From CAVPUA01 sp963828015 (GTDB lineage Bacteria > Actinomycetota > Actinomycetes > Mycobacteriales > Jatrophihabitantaceae), in contig CAWHCD010000006.1 in NCBI GenBank assembly GCA_963828015.1, positions 1,054,001-1,118,000 of the forward strand: a stretch of DNA of 64,000 nt, written 5' to 3'. Position numbers and translations under genes: made by a program. Position 1 is the first letter of the stretch. Each line of letters starts with the position of its first letter. Under the pieces are notes generated by a model. It worked only from the letters and a program-made list of their open reading frames with translations. It ran no database searches and was not told where the DNA came from. Of the stretch, positions 7,974-16,547 are shown piece by piece.

Positions 7974-9424
7974 ACGAGAACAGCTTCGGCCCGCTCCGCC
8001 GATGACGCGCCGCGACCCCTGCGCACCATCGTCGCCGCGGCATCGGAATCATGGACGGTCAGGGCAACCAGGGCGGCGGTGAAGGCAATGCCCGCGGCGA
8101 CGTAGAGCCCGGTGTGGAAGGCCGCCAAGTTGGCCACCGGATGCCCGGCGACCGTGTGGATCGGATGCAATGCGCTGATGACGGCAGTCAGCGCGGCGAC
8201 CCCCACCGCGCCGCCGAGCTGACGCTGGGCGTTGAACACCGTCGAGGCAACGTTCGTGCGACCCGACCCGATCGTGGCGAACGCGGCCGCCTGCGACGGC
8301 AGAAACGCCGTCGACACCGACAGGCCGAGCAGGAAGGTGATGAAGCGGACCAGCCACAGACTGGTCCCGGTGTCGACCTGTGCCAGGGCGATCATGATCA
8401 GGGCCATGAAGCTCAGGCCGTAGAACAGGATGCGGCGCGGCCCGACACGTGGGTAGATGACTCTGCTGATGACCTGCGACCCGAGCATCACCCCGATCGC
8501 CTCGGGGAAGATCGTGAGCCCGGCGTGCAGCGGGTTGAGCCCGAGCCCGTCCTGCAGGAACAGCGCGAGCAGGAACAGCAAGCCGAAGAAGGCGACCGAT
8601 GTCAGCGTCAGCACGATGCTCGCCGAGCGGAACATCCGGTCCTTGTACAGACGTAGATCCAGAAGCGGTTGCGGCGTGCGCAGTTCGACGAACACCATCG
8701 CGATCAGCAACACGGTGCCGATGGCCAGAGCCGACAACACCTTCTCGTTCTGCCAGCCGATGTTCGGCCCCTCGGAGACGCCGTACATCAACAGGCTCAG
8801 ACCGATGCCAGAGGTCAGGAAGCCGGGGAGGTCGAACCGTCCCGCCTTGGATCCTCGATCGTCGGCCAGGCAGAGCGCGCCGAAGATCAGTGCGAAGATG
8901 CCGATCGGCACGTTGACGTAGAAGATCCAGCGCCAGGAAACGTAGGTGACGAAGGCTCCGCCGATGATCGGCCCCACGGCTGGGGCCAGCGCGGTCGGGA
9001 CGATCAGGATGGCGGAGGCCCGGACGCGTTCCTCGAGCGGAAAGACCCGAAAGAGCATCGCAAGCCCGACCGGGGTCATCAGCCCCCCGCCCGCACCTTG
9101 CAGTACCCGGAAGGCCACGAGCTGATCCAGACTGCCGGCCAGGCCGCACAGTACCGATGCCAGCGTGAACACCCCGATGGCGGCCAGCAGAACCTGGCGC
9201 ATGCCGAAGCGATCACCCAGCCAGGCCGCCGCGGGGATGCACAGGGCCAGGCTGACCTGGTAGCCGATGACGACCGCCGCGACGCTGGCGGCCGTGACCT
9301 TGAAATCCCGGGCGATGGTCGGCAGCGCCACGTTGACGATCGTGAGGTCCATGACCGCCATGAACATCGCACCGCAGTAGACGACGCTGACGGCGACCTT
9401 CTGGTTCATCGTTCGCCCGGGCAC
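7961..9424 (-). CDS. MFS transporter, DHA2 (14-helix, EmrB/QacA) family
   Basis: A 487-residue drug/proton antiporter-like permease. The DHA2 motif (MDLTIVNVALPTIARDF) follows helix 1, WRWIFYVNVPIG lies in motif C/D territory, and GAGGGLMTPVGLAML is also typical; about 14 hydrophobic segments are visible. The GTG at 9424 has GAGGAG 5 nt upstream and is chosen over the long-frame start at 9523. It heads a leftward operon with DUF1330, AhpD-like and ferredoxin genes, and diverges from the NTF2-like gene. Export of a toxic substrate or product of the neighbouring pathway is likely; the cargo is unknown. Confidence 0.88.
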   Translation of the reverse strand: MPGRTMNQKVAVSVVYCGAMFMAVMDLTIVNVALPTIARDFKVTAASVAAVVIGYQVSLALCIPAAAWLGDRFGMRQVLLAAIGVFTLASVLCGLAGSLDQLVAFRVLQGAGGGLMTPVGLAMLFRVFPLEERVRASAILIVPTALAPAVGPIIGGAFVTYVSWRWIFYVNVPIGIFALIFGALCLADDRGSKAGRFDLPGFLTSGIGLSLLMYGVSEGPNIGWQNEKVLSALAIGTVLLIAMVFVELRTPQPLLDLRLYKDRMFRSASIVLTLTSVAFFGLLFLLALFLQDGLGLNPLHAGLTIFPEAIGVMLGSQVISRVIYPRVGPRRILFYGLSFMALIMIALAQVDTGTSLWLVRFITFLLGLSVSTAFLPSQAAAFATIGSGRTNVASTVFNAQRQLGGAVGVAALTAVISALHPIHTVAGHPVANLAAFHTGLYVAAGIAFTAALVALTVHDSDAAATMVRRGRGASSAERAEAVLVEPI

Positions 9425-9557
9425 GCCTACTCCTCTGCCACCGTTTTCTCTGCCCGCCAGCTTTCCGCATTCGGGCGTGATCACTCGAATCCGGAGGGGC
9501 TGAGTTCGATCGGCCGGGTTCACCGGCGACGGTTCGTTCGCTTGGCTAAAGTGTAGA

Positions 9558-9567
9558 CGACCGGTCG
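9558..9567. promoter_or_regulatory. TetR-type operator core
   Basis: CGACCGGTCG is a perfect 10-bp palindrome inside GACGACCGGTCGGTC, which resembles the GACCGACCGGTCGGTC sites of many TetR repressors. It lies in the gap between the divergent MFS (start 9424) and NTF2-like (start 9599) genes. No tetR gene is in the window. Confidence 0.4.
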
Positions 9568-9598
9568 GTCAGGCCATCGTCGGAGGAGTGCCGTTGCC

Positions 9599-10012
9599 GT
9601 GAGTTCGACGCCCCTGACGTATGCACAGACCGTCGAAGGTGTCGTCGCGGCGATCAGCGCATATTCCCAGGCCGTGGACGACGGGCACACGCGCGCGCTC
9701 GCCGACCTGTTCTGCCCGGACGGAATCCTCGATCTACCGACGGCGCACCTCGTCGGTCCGCAGGCGATCTTCGAGCGACTGTCCGCGAAGCGTCCCGACT
9801 ACGCCGTCCGTCATCTGGTCGTCAACTACGTGGTCACTCAATCGGGCGCGCACGCGGCGGCCGCGGTTAGTGACCTCGTGGTCCTGAACGAGCGAGCCGG
9901 CGGATGGGTCATCGACCAGGTCGGTCGTTACCTCGACACGTTGCACTACCGCGACGGCGGTTGGCGCTTTCACACCCGGCGGCTCGTCTTCGTCGATCAG
10001 ACGAGCAAATAG
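9599..10012 (+). CDS. NTF2-like (SnoaL-type) nuclear transport factor 2 family protein
   Basis: A 137-residue protein with the cone-shaped NTF2-like fold pattern: an N-terminal helix (VEGVVAAISAYSQAVDDGH), the DLFCPDGILDLP strand and a C-terminal antiparallel sheet ending YRDGGWRFHTRRL. Such proteins act as small isomerases, hydratases or dehydratases, or as subunits of ring-hydroxylating dioxygenases. GTG start with GGAGGAG 10 nt upstream. Its last 16 bp overlap the convergent SDR gene. It is the only rightward gene between two leftward operons. The substrate is unknown. Confidence 0.82.
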   Translation: MSSTPLTYAQTVEGVVAAISAYSQAVDDGHTRALADLFCPDGILDLPTAHLVGPQAIFERLSAKRPDYAVRHLVVNYVVTQSGAHAAAAVSDLVVLNERAGGWVIDQVGRYLDTLHYRDGGWRFHTRRLVFVDQTSK

Positions 10013-10776
10013 CCGCCATCGATGTTGAGCACGGTCCCGGTCACAAAGGCCGCCGCATCCGAGGCCAGGTACAGGTAGGGCGCACCCAGGTCAGTGCCCT
10101 GACCCCAGCGCTTGAGCGCCGTATGGCCGAGGATCGCCTTGGAAAGCTGCTCATTGTTCTTCCAGCCCTCGGCCAAGGGCGAATCGAACCAACCGGGAGC
10201 GACAACGTTCACGGTAATGCGGGCGGAGCCCAGGTCAATGGCCAAGGCCTTGGCCATACCGACGAGACCGGCCTTCGACGCGCTGTAGGCCGACAGGCCC
10301 TTGGCCGGGCGCTCCCCCAAGACCGACCCGGTGAAGATCAGTCGTCCACCCGCGGTCATGACTCGCGCCGCGGCCCGGGCGCCGAGAAACGCCCCGGTCA
10401 GGTTGACGTCGATGACATCGCGCCAGACCTGCGGGTCGGTATCCACCGGCCCGGCCACGATCGGGGAGATACCGGCGTTGCTGATCCAGACGTCCAGCCC
10501 GCCCCACTCGGCCACGACCCCGTCAGCGACCGCCTCGTTGAAGTCCGCATCACGCACGTCGCCGCAGAACTGCAGCGAGGGCCCGGGCAGGTCGTCGGCC
10601 ACCAGCTTGAGGTCGCGCTCCGTGCGGGCGACCAGCGCCACCTTGGCGCCGGCCCGCGAGAAGGCATGCGCGATCAGCTCACCCAGCCCCCGTCCGGCAC
10701 CGGTCAGGACGACCCGCTTTCCGCTGACGTCACCCACGCCGGGAAAGACATCCGGTATCTCAATCCGCTCGGCCAT
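9997..10776 (-). CDS. SDR-family oxidoreductase
   Basis: A 259-residue short-chain dehydrogenase. It shows TGAGRGLG for the cofactor loop (residues 25-32), NAG at 100-102, catalytic S151, and Y164/K168 in YSASK, ending with the typical NIDGGYLLV. It is the last gene of a three-gene leftward operon with the fused E1 and the enoyl-CoA hydratase; only 3 bp separate it from the hydratase stop. In that setting an NAD(P)-dependent 3-hydroxyacyl-CoA dehydrogenase step after hydration is plausible, though the sequence alone does not fix the substrate. Confidence 0.87.
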   Translation of the reverse strand: MAERIEIPDVFPGVGDVSGKRVVLTGAGRGLGELIAHAFSRAGAKVALVARTERDLKLVADDLPGPSLQFCGDVRDADFNEAVADGVVAEWGGLDVWISNAGISPIVAGPVDTDPQVWRDVIDVNLTGAFLGARAAARVMTAGGRLIFTGSVLGERPAKGLSAYSASKAGLVGMAKALAIDLGSARITVNVVAPGWFDSPLAEGWKNNEQLSKAILGHTALKRWGQGTDLGAPYLYLASDAAAFVTGTVLNIDGGYLLV

Positions 10777-10779
10777 TGA

Positions 10780-11565
10780 CTAGTAACCCTTCCATTCCGC
10801 TGGGCGTTTCTCGATGAACGCGGCGAGTCCCTCGCGGGTGTCCTCGGAGTTGACCACCTGGTTGAACAAGTCGTCGGACATGCGCTTCAACGTCTGGTCA
10901 TCGGCCGTGGCCGCCGCCAGCACGACCTGTCGGCTGGCGCGCACGGCCAACGGCGCGGCGCGGCTGATCTGCTGGGCCAGCGCCTGAGCCTCGACAAAGG
11001 TGCGGTCGGACTCGACCAGCCGGTTGACCAGTCCGAGGTCGTGCGCGCGTTGGGCGGAAATCGGCTCACCGGTCAGGATGGCCTCCATCGCCGCGGCCTG
11101 CCCGATGGCGCGCGGCAGCCGGAACAAACCCCCGGCGGCGGCAATCAGGTTGCGGGTGACCTCGGCCAGGCCGAACGACGAGCGGGTACTGGCGACCACC
11201 AGGTCGGCGGCCAGCACGATTTCCAGCCCGCCGGCCGTCGCCAGCCCGTCCACCGCGACGACGAGTGGCTTGGTCCGTTCGCGGTAGACGAAGCCGGCGA
11301 AGCCGCCGCGTTCGGTGTACATGGTCGCCGCCTGCCCGGCGTTGACCGTCTTCAGATCGGCACCGGCGCAGAAGACCGGCCGCTGCTGGCCCTCGGTGTT
11401 CGCGCACAGCAAGCCGACCCAGATGTCCGGGTCGTTCTCGAGCCGGTCGATCGCGGCTTCGAAGGCGAGCGCGACCGCGCCGTTCACGGCGTTGCGGGCC
11501 TCGGGGCGGTTCAGCGTAATGATGCCGACGCGCCCATCGGCCTGGAACAGGACTGCTTCAGACAT
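10780..11565 (-). CDS. Enoyl-CoA hydratase/isomerase (crotonase family)
   Basis: A 261-residue crotonase-fold enzyme, expected to add water to a 2-enoyl-CoA. The oxyanion-hole segment FCAGADLK is at 65-72. Acidic residues occupy both catalytic positions: E115 in AGGLE and E135 in FGLAE, the pattern of true hydratases. The ATG at 11565 has TAGGAGG 4-5 nt upstream and is chosen over the upstream frame to 11631. It lies 8 bp after the fused E1 gene and 3 bp before the SDR, so the three are one operon. Confidence 0.88.
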   Translation of the reverse strand: MSEAVLFQADGRVGIITLNRPEARNAVNGAVALAFEAAIDRLENDPDIWVGLLCANTEGQQRPVFCAGADLKTVNAGQAATMYTERGGFAGFVYRERTKPLVVAVDGLATAGGLEIVLAADLVVASTRSSFGLAEVTRNLIAAAGGLFRLPRAIGQAAAMEAILTGEPISAQRAHDLGLVNRLVESDRTFVEAQALAQQISRAAPLAVRASRQVVLAAATADDQTLKRMSDDLFNQVVNSEDTREGLAAFIEKRPAEWKGY

Positions 11566-11573
11566 GACGCCTC

Positions 11574-13544
11574 CTAGGCGCGCACCGATTCGCGCACCGC
11601 GGCTGCGATCCGCTCGTGGTCGGGCAGCCACACCCGTTCCAGGGACGGCGCGTAGGGGGCGGGAGTGGAGGCCGCACCGACTCGGATCACCGGCGCGTCC
11701 AGCGTCCAGAAGCCCTCACGGGCGGCGACCGCGGCGATCTCGGCGCCGACCCCGAAGGCGGTGACCGCCTCATGCGCGATGACCAGGCGATTGGTCTTGG
11801 CCAACGAGCGCAGCACCGTCTCGAAGTCCAGAGGCGCGACCGTGCGCAGGTCGATGACCTCGACGCTGATCCCCTCGGTGGCCAGTTGCTCAGCCGCCTC
11901 GATGCACTCGAGCACCATGCGCGAGTAGGACACCAACGTGACGTCGGTTCCCTCACGGCGGATCGCGGCCTTGCCCAGCGGGATCAGGTCGTGTTGGCCT
12001 GGGCGCGGGCCCTTCTTGCCGTACAGCAGGCGATTCTCGACGAAGACCACCGGATTGTCGTCGCGGATGGCGCTGCGCAGGAGTCCGTAGGTGTCAGACG
12101 GCGTCGACGGCATGACGACGGTCAGGCCGGGAATGTGCGCGAGCAACGCCTCCAGGCTCTGCGAATGCTGGCTGCCCGAGGACCGACCGGCGCCGAACTG
12201 CGTACGCAGCACCAGCGGCAGGCTCACCGCACCGCCGGTCATGAACCGTAGCTTCGCGGCCTGGTTCATCAGCTGGTCCAGGCACACGCCGATGAAGTCG
12301 AAGTACATCAGCTCGACGACCGGGCGCATGCCGGCCATCGCCGCACCGACCGCGGTGCCCACGACCGCGCTCTCGGAGATCGGGGTGTCGCGCACCCGAC
12401 CGGGGTACTTCTTGGCCAGGCCGCGGGTCAGTCCGAAGACATTGCCGCCCGCACCGACATCGATCCCGGCGACGAAGACATCCGGGTCGGTGCCGAGTTC
12501 GTAGTCGAGCGCTTCGTGGACGGCATCCATCATCCGGAAGATCTCACCGGAGGCCTCGGGCGGTTCGGCGATCGGCTCACGCGGGATGCCCACGAAGTGA
12601 TAGAGCGTGTCCGGGGACGGCTCGGGAGCCGCCGATGCCTCGGCGACCGCGGCCTCGATCTCGGCCTCGACCTCGCGGTCGATGTCGGCGACCTGCTGTG
12701 GATCCATCCGCGCGGCCAGGACCAGCAGCGGGTCGCGCGTCTTCCATTCCTCGAGCTCGGACGCCTCGCGGTAGCGCTCGGGGTCGCCTTCGTAGTGGCC
12801 GTGCCAGCGGTAGGTCTCGGCCTCGAGCAGCACCGGTCCGCCGCCCGCGCGCAGGCCCTCGACGAGCCCGGACATGGTTTCGGCGACGGCGAGGACGTCG
12901 TTGCCGTCCACGTGGGCGTAGCCGATGCCGTACCCACGGGCGCGATCGGCCAGGCCGGCGCGATGCTGGTCGGCTTCCGGGGAGAACTCGGCGTAGTGGT
13001 TGTTCTCGCAGCAGAAGATCACCGGGAGGTCCCAGACCGCGGCCAGGTTGACGGCCTCGTGGAACATGCCCTGCCCGACCGCACCGTCGCCGAAGAAGGC
13101 GACGACGACCCCGCCGGTGCCGCGCAGCTGGGCGGCGGTGGCCGCGCCGACCGAGATCGGCAGCCCGGCGGCGACGATGCCGTTGGCGCCGAAGATGCCC
13201 TTGCGCGGGTCGGCGATGTGCATCGATCCGCCGCGTCCCTGGCAGGTCCCGGTGCTGCGGCCCATCAGCTCGGCGAACATTCCGGTGATGTCCAGGCCCT
13301 TGGCGATGCAGTGGCCGTGCCCACGGTGGGTCGAGGTGATGACGTCGCGATCCTCCAGCGGCCAACAGGCGCCGACCGCCGATGCCTCCTGCCCGATGGA
13401 CAGATGGAGGAAGCCGGGAATCTGACTGTCGCGGTAGAGCACGGATGCCCGCTCTTCGAAGCGTCGAATTACGCGCATTCGCCGGTACATTGTGCCCAGG
13501 GTGTCCCGGTCTACGCCGACCTCGGCCACCTGCGTGGAAGTCAT
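11574..13544 (-). CDS. Fused alpha/beta E1 component of a thiamine-dependent 2-oxoacid dehydrogenase
   Basis: A 656-residue protein joins the E1 alpha (about 1-310) and E1 beta (about 335-656) subunits that are usually separate. The alpha half has the TPP/Mg site starting GDGAVGQG at 152 and ending NN at 181-182. The beta half has the transketolase-like pyrimidine domain and C-terminal domain (RVGAASTPAPY). Such enzymes decarboxylate a 2-oxoacid and transfer the acyl group to lipoyl-E2; related forms act on pyruvate, branched 2-oxoacids or acetoin. No E2 or E3 gene is in the window. It heads an operon with enoyl-CoA hydratase and SDR, so it may generate or remove an acyl-CoA in the same pathway. 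Confidence 0.87.
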   Translation of the reverse strand: MTSTQVAEVGVDRDTLGTMYRRMRVIRRFEERASVLYRDSQIPGFLHLSIGQEASAVGACWPLEDRDVITSTHRGHGHCIAKGLDITGMFAELMGRSTGTCQGRGGSMHIADPRKGIFGANGIVAAGLPISVGAATAAQLRGTGGVVVAFFGDGAVGQGMFHEAVNLAAVWDLPVIFCCENNHYAEFSPEADQHRAGLADRARGYGIGYAHVDGNDVLAVAETMSGLVEGLRAGGGPVLLEAETYRWHGHYEGDPERYREASELEEWKTRDPLLVLAARMDPQQVADIDREVEAEIEAAVAEASAAPEPSPDTLYHFVGIPREPIAEPPEASGEIFRMMDAVHEALDYELGTDPDVFVAGIDVGAGGNVFGLTRGLAKKYPGRVRDTPISESAVVGTAVGAAMAGMRPVVELMYFDFIGVCLDQLMNQAAKLRFMTGGAVSLPLVLRTQFGAGRSSGSQHSQSLEALLAHIPGLTVVMPSTPSDTYGLLRSAIRDDNPVVFVENRLLYGKKGPRPGQHDLIPLGKAAIRREGTDVTLVSYSRMVLECIEAAEQLATEGISVEVIDLRTVAPLDFETVLRSLAKTNRLVIAHEAVTAFGVGAEIAAVAAREGFWTLDAPVIRVGAASTPAPYAPSLERVWLPDHERIAAAVRESVRA

Positions 13545-13614
13545 CGTGTGCTGCCTACCTTCTCCGGCTCAGGCTCGCGCTTGACATCCGGCGCGGAATC
13601 ATCATTCTTGTACT

Positions 13615-13634
13615 AGTCGTTCCAAAAAACAACT
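13615..13634. promoter_or_regulatory. Imperfect inverted repeat in the E1/acyl-CoA dehydrogenase divergent gap
   Basis: AGTCGTT and AACAACT (one mismatch) flank a 6-nt A-rich spacer, in the gap between the divergent E1 operon (start 13544) and the acyl-CoA dehydrogenase (start 13659). This resembles a MarR or TetR operator but differs in sequence from the palindrome at 793. Confidence 0.35.
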
Positions 13635-13658
13635 CCTGCCGATGACGGGTAAACGTAC

Positions 13659-14818
13659 ATGGACCTGGACCTTCCGGAAGAGACGATCGCGGTGCAGGAA
13701 CTGTGCCGCGAGTTCGCGGCGAAAGAGATCGAGCCCTACGCCGCCGAATGGTCGGAGAACGAGCACTTCCCGGTCGACGTCTTCCAAAAGCTGGGTGACC
13801 TCGGCCTGGTGCGGCATGCTCATCGGCGAGGAATACGGCGGCGCCAACGCCGGCCTGGTCACCTACGTGGCCGCGATGGAGGCCCTGGGCGCGGCCGATC
13901 AGTCCTTCGCGGCCGGCTGGAACGCCCATTCCACGATCGGCTCCCTGCCCCTGGCCGCGTTCGGCACCGAGGAGCAGAAGCAGCGTTGGCTGGCCCCTCT
14001 CGCCTCGGGCAGGTTCATCGGCGCCTTCGGCCTCACCGAGGCCACCGCGGGCTCGGACGCCTCCGGAATCCGCACCCAGGCCCGGCGCTCCAACGGCGGC
14101 TGGGTGCTGGACGGCACCAAGATGTTCATCAGCAATGCGGGCACCGAGATCAGTCTCGGCGTCACCGTGCTCGCCGTGACCGGCGTGGACGACAACGGAA
14201 AGAAGCGCTACGGCGTCTTCTTCGTGCCCGAACGACACGCCGGGCTACGAGAAGGGCCAGCGCCTGCGCAAGCTCGGCTGGCATGCCTTGGACACCCGCG
14301 AGCTCGTCTTCACCGACTGCTGGGTGCCCGAAGACCACCTCATCGGCGTGGAGGGCAACGGACTGCGCCAGTTCCTCGAGGTCCTGGACGCCGGCCGCGT
14401 CAGCGTTGCCGCGCTCGCGCTATCCCTGGCCCAGGCCGCGCTGGATCTGGCCGTTCGCTACGCCGGCGAGCGCGAGCAGTTCGGCACCAAGCTCAATCGC
14501 TTCCAGGCCATCAGCCACAAGATCGCCGACATGGCCACCGAGGTCGAGGCCGCGCGCGCCTTGGTCTACCGGGCCGCGTGGCTCGGCGATCAGGGTCGTC
14601 CGTTCGCCAAAGAAGCGGCCATGGCCAAGCTCTACGCCTCCGAGGTGGCCAACCGGGCGGCCAGCGCCAGCGTGCAGATCCACGGTGGGTACGGCTACAT
14701 CCGCGAGTCAGCCATCTCGCGGTTCTACGCCGATGCCAAGGTCCTGGAGATCGGTGAGGGCACCAGCGAGATCCAGCGCAACGTCATCGCCCGGGCGGTC
14801 AGCAACAGCGCGCGCTGA
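13659..14818 (+). pseudogene. Acyl-CoA dehydrogenase, interrupted by two apparent +1 frameshifts
   Basis: All parts of a normal ~385-residue flavin acyl-CoA dehydrogenase are present, but in three frames. The start (MDLDLPEETIAVQELCREF) runs to about 13811. The middle (LIGEEYGGANAG, then FGLTEATAGSDASG for the FAD/substrate region) runs to about 14229. The C-terminal helical domain (YAGEREQFGTKLNRFQAI, then YGYIRESAISRFYADAK and GTSEIQRNVIAR) runs to 14818. Removing one base near 13812 and one near 14230 restores a single open frame. There are no internal stops or other decay, so the lesion is either very recent or a sequence error. If intact it would make the 2-enoyl-CoA that the neighbouring hydratase uses. 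Confidence 0.85.
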
Positions 14819-14821
14819 GCC

Positions 14822-15667
14822 TTATTGGATTTCTTCGTCGCCCACCAGGGTGGTGCGGATCATCTCCCGTGCCGAGTCATCGGCGTAGGGCTCGACCCGA
14901 TGGACGACGCCGCGGTTGTCCCACATCAGCATGTCCCCGATCGACCACTCGTGGCGGTAGACCCGACCGGGCGCGGTGGTGCGCGCCAGCAGATCGTCGA
15001 GCAGGGCCCGGCCGGCCGAGTCCGACATCCCGACGACGCTCTCGGTCGTAGCACCGAGCACCATCGACTTGCGGCCGGAGCGGTGGGTCCAGACCAGCGG
15101 GTGGGTACGCGAGTTCGCCACCATCCAGTTGGCCTGCTCCTCGGGCGTCGCATCCGGGTAGACCAGCCGTTGCGTGGCCGCGACCGTGTGTACGACGCGC
15201 ACGTCGGCCAGGCGCTGCTGCTCGTCCGGTGACAATGCCGCGTAACCGGCGTAGGTGCTGGCGAACTCGGTCTCGCCGCCCTCCTCGGCCAGGGCGACCG
15301 CGGTGAGGATGGTCGCCGCGCCGGGGTACTGGCCGTTGGGCAGCGTGCAGCCGTCCATGTGCCAGTTGAAGGCGCCCTTGAGCGTCTTCGCGGCCGCCAC
15401 CTTGTTCGGATCGAGACTGACCGTCATGACCCCGGCCTCGGGCGTCTTCTTACCCTGGGAGAAGGACACCTCGCCCAGGCGCGCGCAGAAGTTGGCCTGT
15501 GTCTCCCGGTCCAGTCCCAGCTTGGGGAACACCAGCACGCCGTTGTCCTCGAGGGCCTGGCGAACCAGATCGGGCAGCGAATCGTCGTTGAGGAAATGAT
15601 CGGGGTTCAGGCCGGTCACCTCGGCTCCGACCGTCTCGGTCAGCCGATTGATCGTGACTGTGCTCAT
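14822..15667 (-). CDS. TauD/TfdA-family Fe(II)/2-oxoglutarate dioxygenase
   Basis: A 281-residue dioxygenase. The metal triad is visible as H103-x-D105 in NWHMDG and H256 in NRGVVHRVEPY, with the 2-oxoglutarate-binding arginine just downstream (R267 or R271). Family members hydroxylate substrates such as taurine, 2,4-D or sulfonates at the cost of 2-oxoglutarate and O2. The ATG at 15667 follows GGAGG with 9-nt spacing, so it is preferred to the TTG two codons upstream. It converges on the acyl-CoA dehydrogenase and diverges from an AhpD-like gene. The substrate is unknown. Confidence 0.87.
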   Translation of the reverse strand: MSTVTINRLTETVGAEVTGLNPDHFLNDDSLPDLVRQALEDNGVLVFPKLGLDRETQANFCARLGEVSFSQGKKTPEAGVMTVSLDPNKVAAAKTLKGAFNWHMDGCTLPNGQYPGAATILTAVALAEEGGETEFASTYAGYAALSPDEQQRLADVRVVHTVAATQRLVYPDATPEEQANWMVANSRTHPLVWTHRSGRKSMVLGATTESVVGMSDSAGRALLDDLLARTTAPGRVYRHEWSIGDMLMWDNRGVVHRVEPYADDSAREMIRTTLVGDEEIQ

Positions 15668-15914
15668 GCGCAATTGCCTCCATCGGGGCGGGCGCTGAGT
15701 GCGCCGGCAGACATCTGAGGTTCATTGGAGTACGTGCGGGGCGATCTGACAAGAGATCTGAGAATGTTCGCTCCGCTCCCCCGCCGCAATAACTTGGACC
15801 AGCACGGTGCGCGCCCCATCCAGGTCGGCGTTGACAGGATCTATTGACTTCGACAACGATCGGGCGGGCTCCGATCGGGAGCCGCTGACCGGAATCGATG
15901 AATGGAATGGACGA

Positions 15915-16523
15915 ATGACCCAGCCCCGTATCGCCTCGCTGCCCAATGACAGCTGGGCGCCCGATTTCCTGGACGCGGCATCGGTCATGCGCCCGCCGGC
16001 CTCCGCGCTGCCGCCACCGCCGCCCCCGGGCACCGTGCGCCAGCGCCCGAAGTCCAACATCATGGGGATCTTCGCGCAGCACGCCGATCTGGCCCGGGGC
16101 TGGTTCACGTTCAACAACCACATCTTCAACTCGACACTGTCCGACCGCATCCGCGAGATGGCGACGGTCCGGATCGCCTGGCTGCGGGGCGGGGAATACG
16201 AGTGGGCTCAGCATGTGAAGATGGCCAAGCAGGTCGGGATGAGCGACGCCGAGGTTGAGGCAATCTCCATCGGTGGCCCGGACAACCCGATTTGGAGTCC
16301 GTTCGACGCCGCCGTGCTGCGAGCCGTCGATCAGATCAATGCCGAGCGCTACATCGACGACGCGACCTGGGCCGAACTGGCCGAGACCCTCGACGACCGG
16401 CAGATGATGGACTTGGTGTTCACCATCGGCGCCTACGACCTGCTCTGCGTGGCGACCAACAACTTCGGGCTGGAGATGGATCCGGGACTGGCCGGCTTCC
16501 CCGAAGGGGTTGTGCGTGACTGA
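15915..16523 (+). CDS. AhpD-like/carboxymuconolactone decarboxylase family protein (second copy)
   Basis: A 202-residue paralogue of the protein at 6975-7556. Both share an N-terminal MxQPRI start, a proline-rich linker, the SNIxGIF motif, the NNHxFxSTLS helix and GEYEWAQH, and end with a LDPGLxxFP-type tail. It has no CxxC redox pair. The frame is open from 15807, but the ATG at 15915 aligns with the start of the first copy. It diverges from the TauD-like dioxygenase and precedes a MarR regulator by 24 bp. Two diverged copies in one cluster suggest related but distinct substrates; the reaction is not known. Confidence 0.83.
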   Translation: MTQPRIASLPNDSWAPDFLDAASVMRPPASALPPPPPPGTVRQRPKSNIMGIFAQHADLARGWFTFNNHIFNSTLSDRIREMATVRIAWLRGGEYEWAQHVKMAKQVGMSDAEVEAISIGGPDNPIWSPFDAAVLRAVDQINAERYIDDATWAELAETLDDRQMMDLVFTIGAYDLLCVATNNFGLEMDPGLAGFPEGVVRD

Positions 16524-16547
16524 ATCCGCCGCGTAGCTCCTGCCCTG

